Assembly (NCBI GenBank): GCA_964487285.1
Contig: CAZAPZ010000031.1
Location: 1 to 15,878 of the forward strand
Length of the DNA stretch: 15,878 nucleotides
From: CAZAPZ01 sp964487285
GTDB lineage: Bacteria; Campylobacterota_A; Desulfurellia; JAADFJ01
Reading direction: 5' to 3'
The notes beneath the pieces are model-generated. The model ran no database searches. It was not told where the DNA came from and was given only the letters and a program-made list of their open reading frames with translations. A program made the position numbers and the translations under genes. Positions 15,508 to 15,878 of this stretch are shown here, one piece after another. Within the stretch, counting starts at the first letter, position 1. Every line of letters starts with the position of its first letter.

Positions 15508-15878
15508 TTTATTTTGCCACTTTCAAAAGATAATTTAAAAGCTTTGTAGCTATTTTTTAGCAGCATTGCTATTGTCATCGGACCTATGCCCCCGGGCACC
15601 GGCGTTATAAATGACGCTTTAGAAACAGCCTCATCAAAAAGTACATCCCCTGCGATTATCCCGTTGACCTTTGAAATTCCAACATCAATCACCACTGCTC
15701 CCTCTTTTATCATATCTCCAGTTATAAGGCCAGGATGCCCTGTTGCACTAACAACTATATCGGCAGCCCTGACTTTATCGGCAAGATTTTTTGTCAATAT
15801 ATGACATATTTGAACGGTTGCACCGAGATTTAGCATCATCGAAGCTAACGGTCTGCCTGTAATAGTTCCGGCACCAAC
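15504..15878 (-). CDS. folD: Bifunctional methylenetetrahydrofolate dehydrogenase/cyclohydrolase FolD, C-terminal part (5' end outside window)
   Basis: FolD converts 5,10-methylene-THF to 10-formyl-THF, supplying one-carbon units for purines, fMet and thymidylate balance. The last ~124 residues are present and the frame runs open off the right edge, so the ATG at 15839 is internal, not the start. The fragment holds the NADP-binding domain: VGAGTITGRPLASMML, CHILTKN, the strand DIVVSATGHPGLI, GAVVIDVGI, and the closing substrate motif TPVPGGIGPMTIAMLL. The usual VGRSxxVGxP nucleotide motif reads VGAGTITGRP here; from memory, Campylobacterota FolD has a similar GAS variant. It is immediately upstream of carB with a 4-nt overlap. 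Confidence 0.93.
   Translation of the reverse strand, partial: VGAGTITGRPLASMMLNLGATVQICHILTKNLADKVRAADIVVSATGHPGLITGDMIKEGAVVIDVGISKVNGIIAGDVLFDEAVSKASFITPVPGGIGPMTIAMLLKNSYKAFKLSFESGKIK

Noticed and set aside
1..15878. Search for a novel defence, mobile or biosynthetic system, CRISPR array, tRNA or direct repeats
   Set aside because: All coding space is assigned to housekeeping families and there are no long gaps, repeat arrays, integrase or transposase motifs; composition looks even throughout by eye.

Overview
The window is 15.9 kb of dense, AT-rich bacterial chromosome. It holds 16 protein genes, two of them cut by the window edges, and almost no non-coding space. I see no rRNA, tRNA, CRISPR array, insertion sequence or phage gene. 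A LolA-like periplasmic carrier points to a Gram-negative cell. The NAD-type dihydroorotate dehydrogenase (PyrD with PyrK) fits anaerobic or facultative metabolism. The HspR/CbpA pair and the FolD sequence style recall Campylobacterota, Deferribacterota and related deep-branching Gram-negatives. That placement is inference only; I cannot name the organism.

Layout: two gene blocks converge at about 6434-6479. The plus-strand block (1-6433) is: an ArsB/NhaD/SLC13-type permease (3' part only), a universal-stress-protein-like gene, rarA, thiL, rpe, trkA and trkH. These genes are joined by gaps of 12 nt or less or by overlapping start and stop codons, so they look like one transcript whose promoter lies left of the window. 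Reading leftward on the minus strand from the right edge come folD (5' end missing), carB, greA, pyrK, pyrD and a lolA-like gene. After the only sizeable intergenic gap on that strand (9570-9647) come cbpA (dnaJ-like), hspR, ruvA and xseA.

How the genes work together: carB, pyrK and pyrD supply carbamoyl phosphate and orotate for UMP synthesis, and folD supplies one-carbon folates; greA sits among them. trkA and trkH make a complete potassium uptake system. rarA, ruvA and xseA all act on stalled forks, recombination junctions or single-stranded DNA. The cbpA gap carries a good sigma70-type promoter (TTGAAA-N16-TATTAT) overlapped by a degenerate HAIR-like sequence, the operator class recognised by HspR. 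This suggests an autoregulated cbpA-hspR-ruvA-xseA unit in which heat-shock control extends to recombination genes.

Most of the window is ordinary housekeeping DNA. I found no convincing new defence or biosynthetic system. The most interesting items are the HspR-controlled repair unit and its operator, the permease/USP pair upstream of the Trk genes, and several changed residues in conserved motifs of XseA, RuvA, RarA and FolD.
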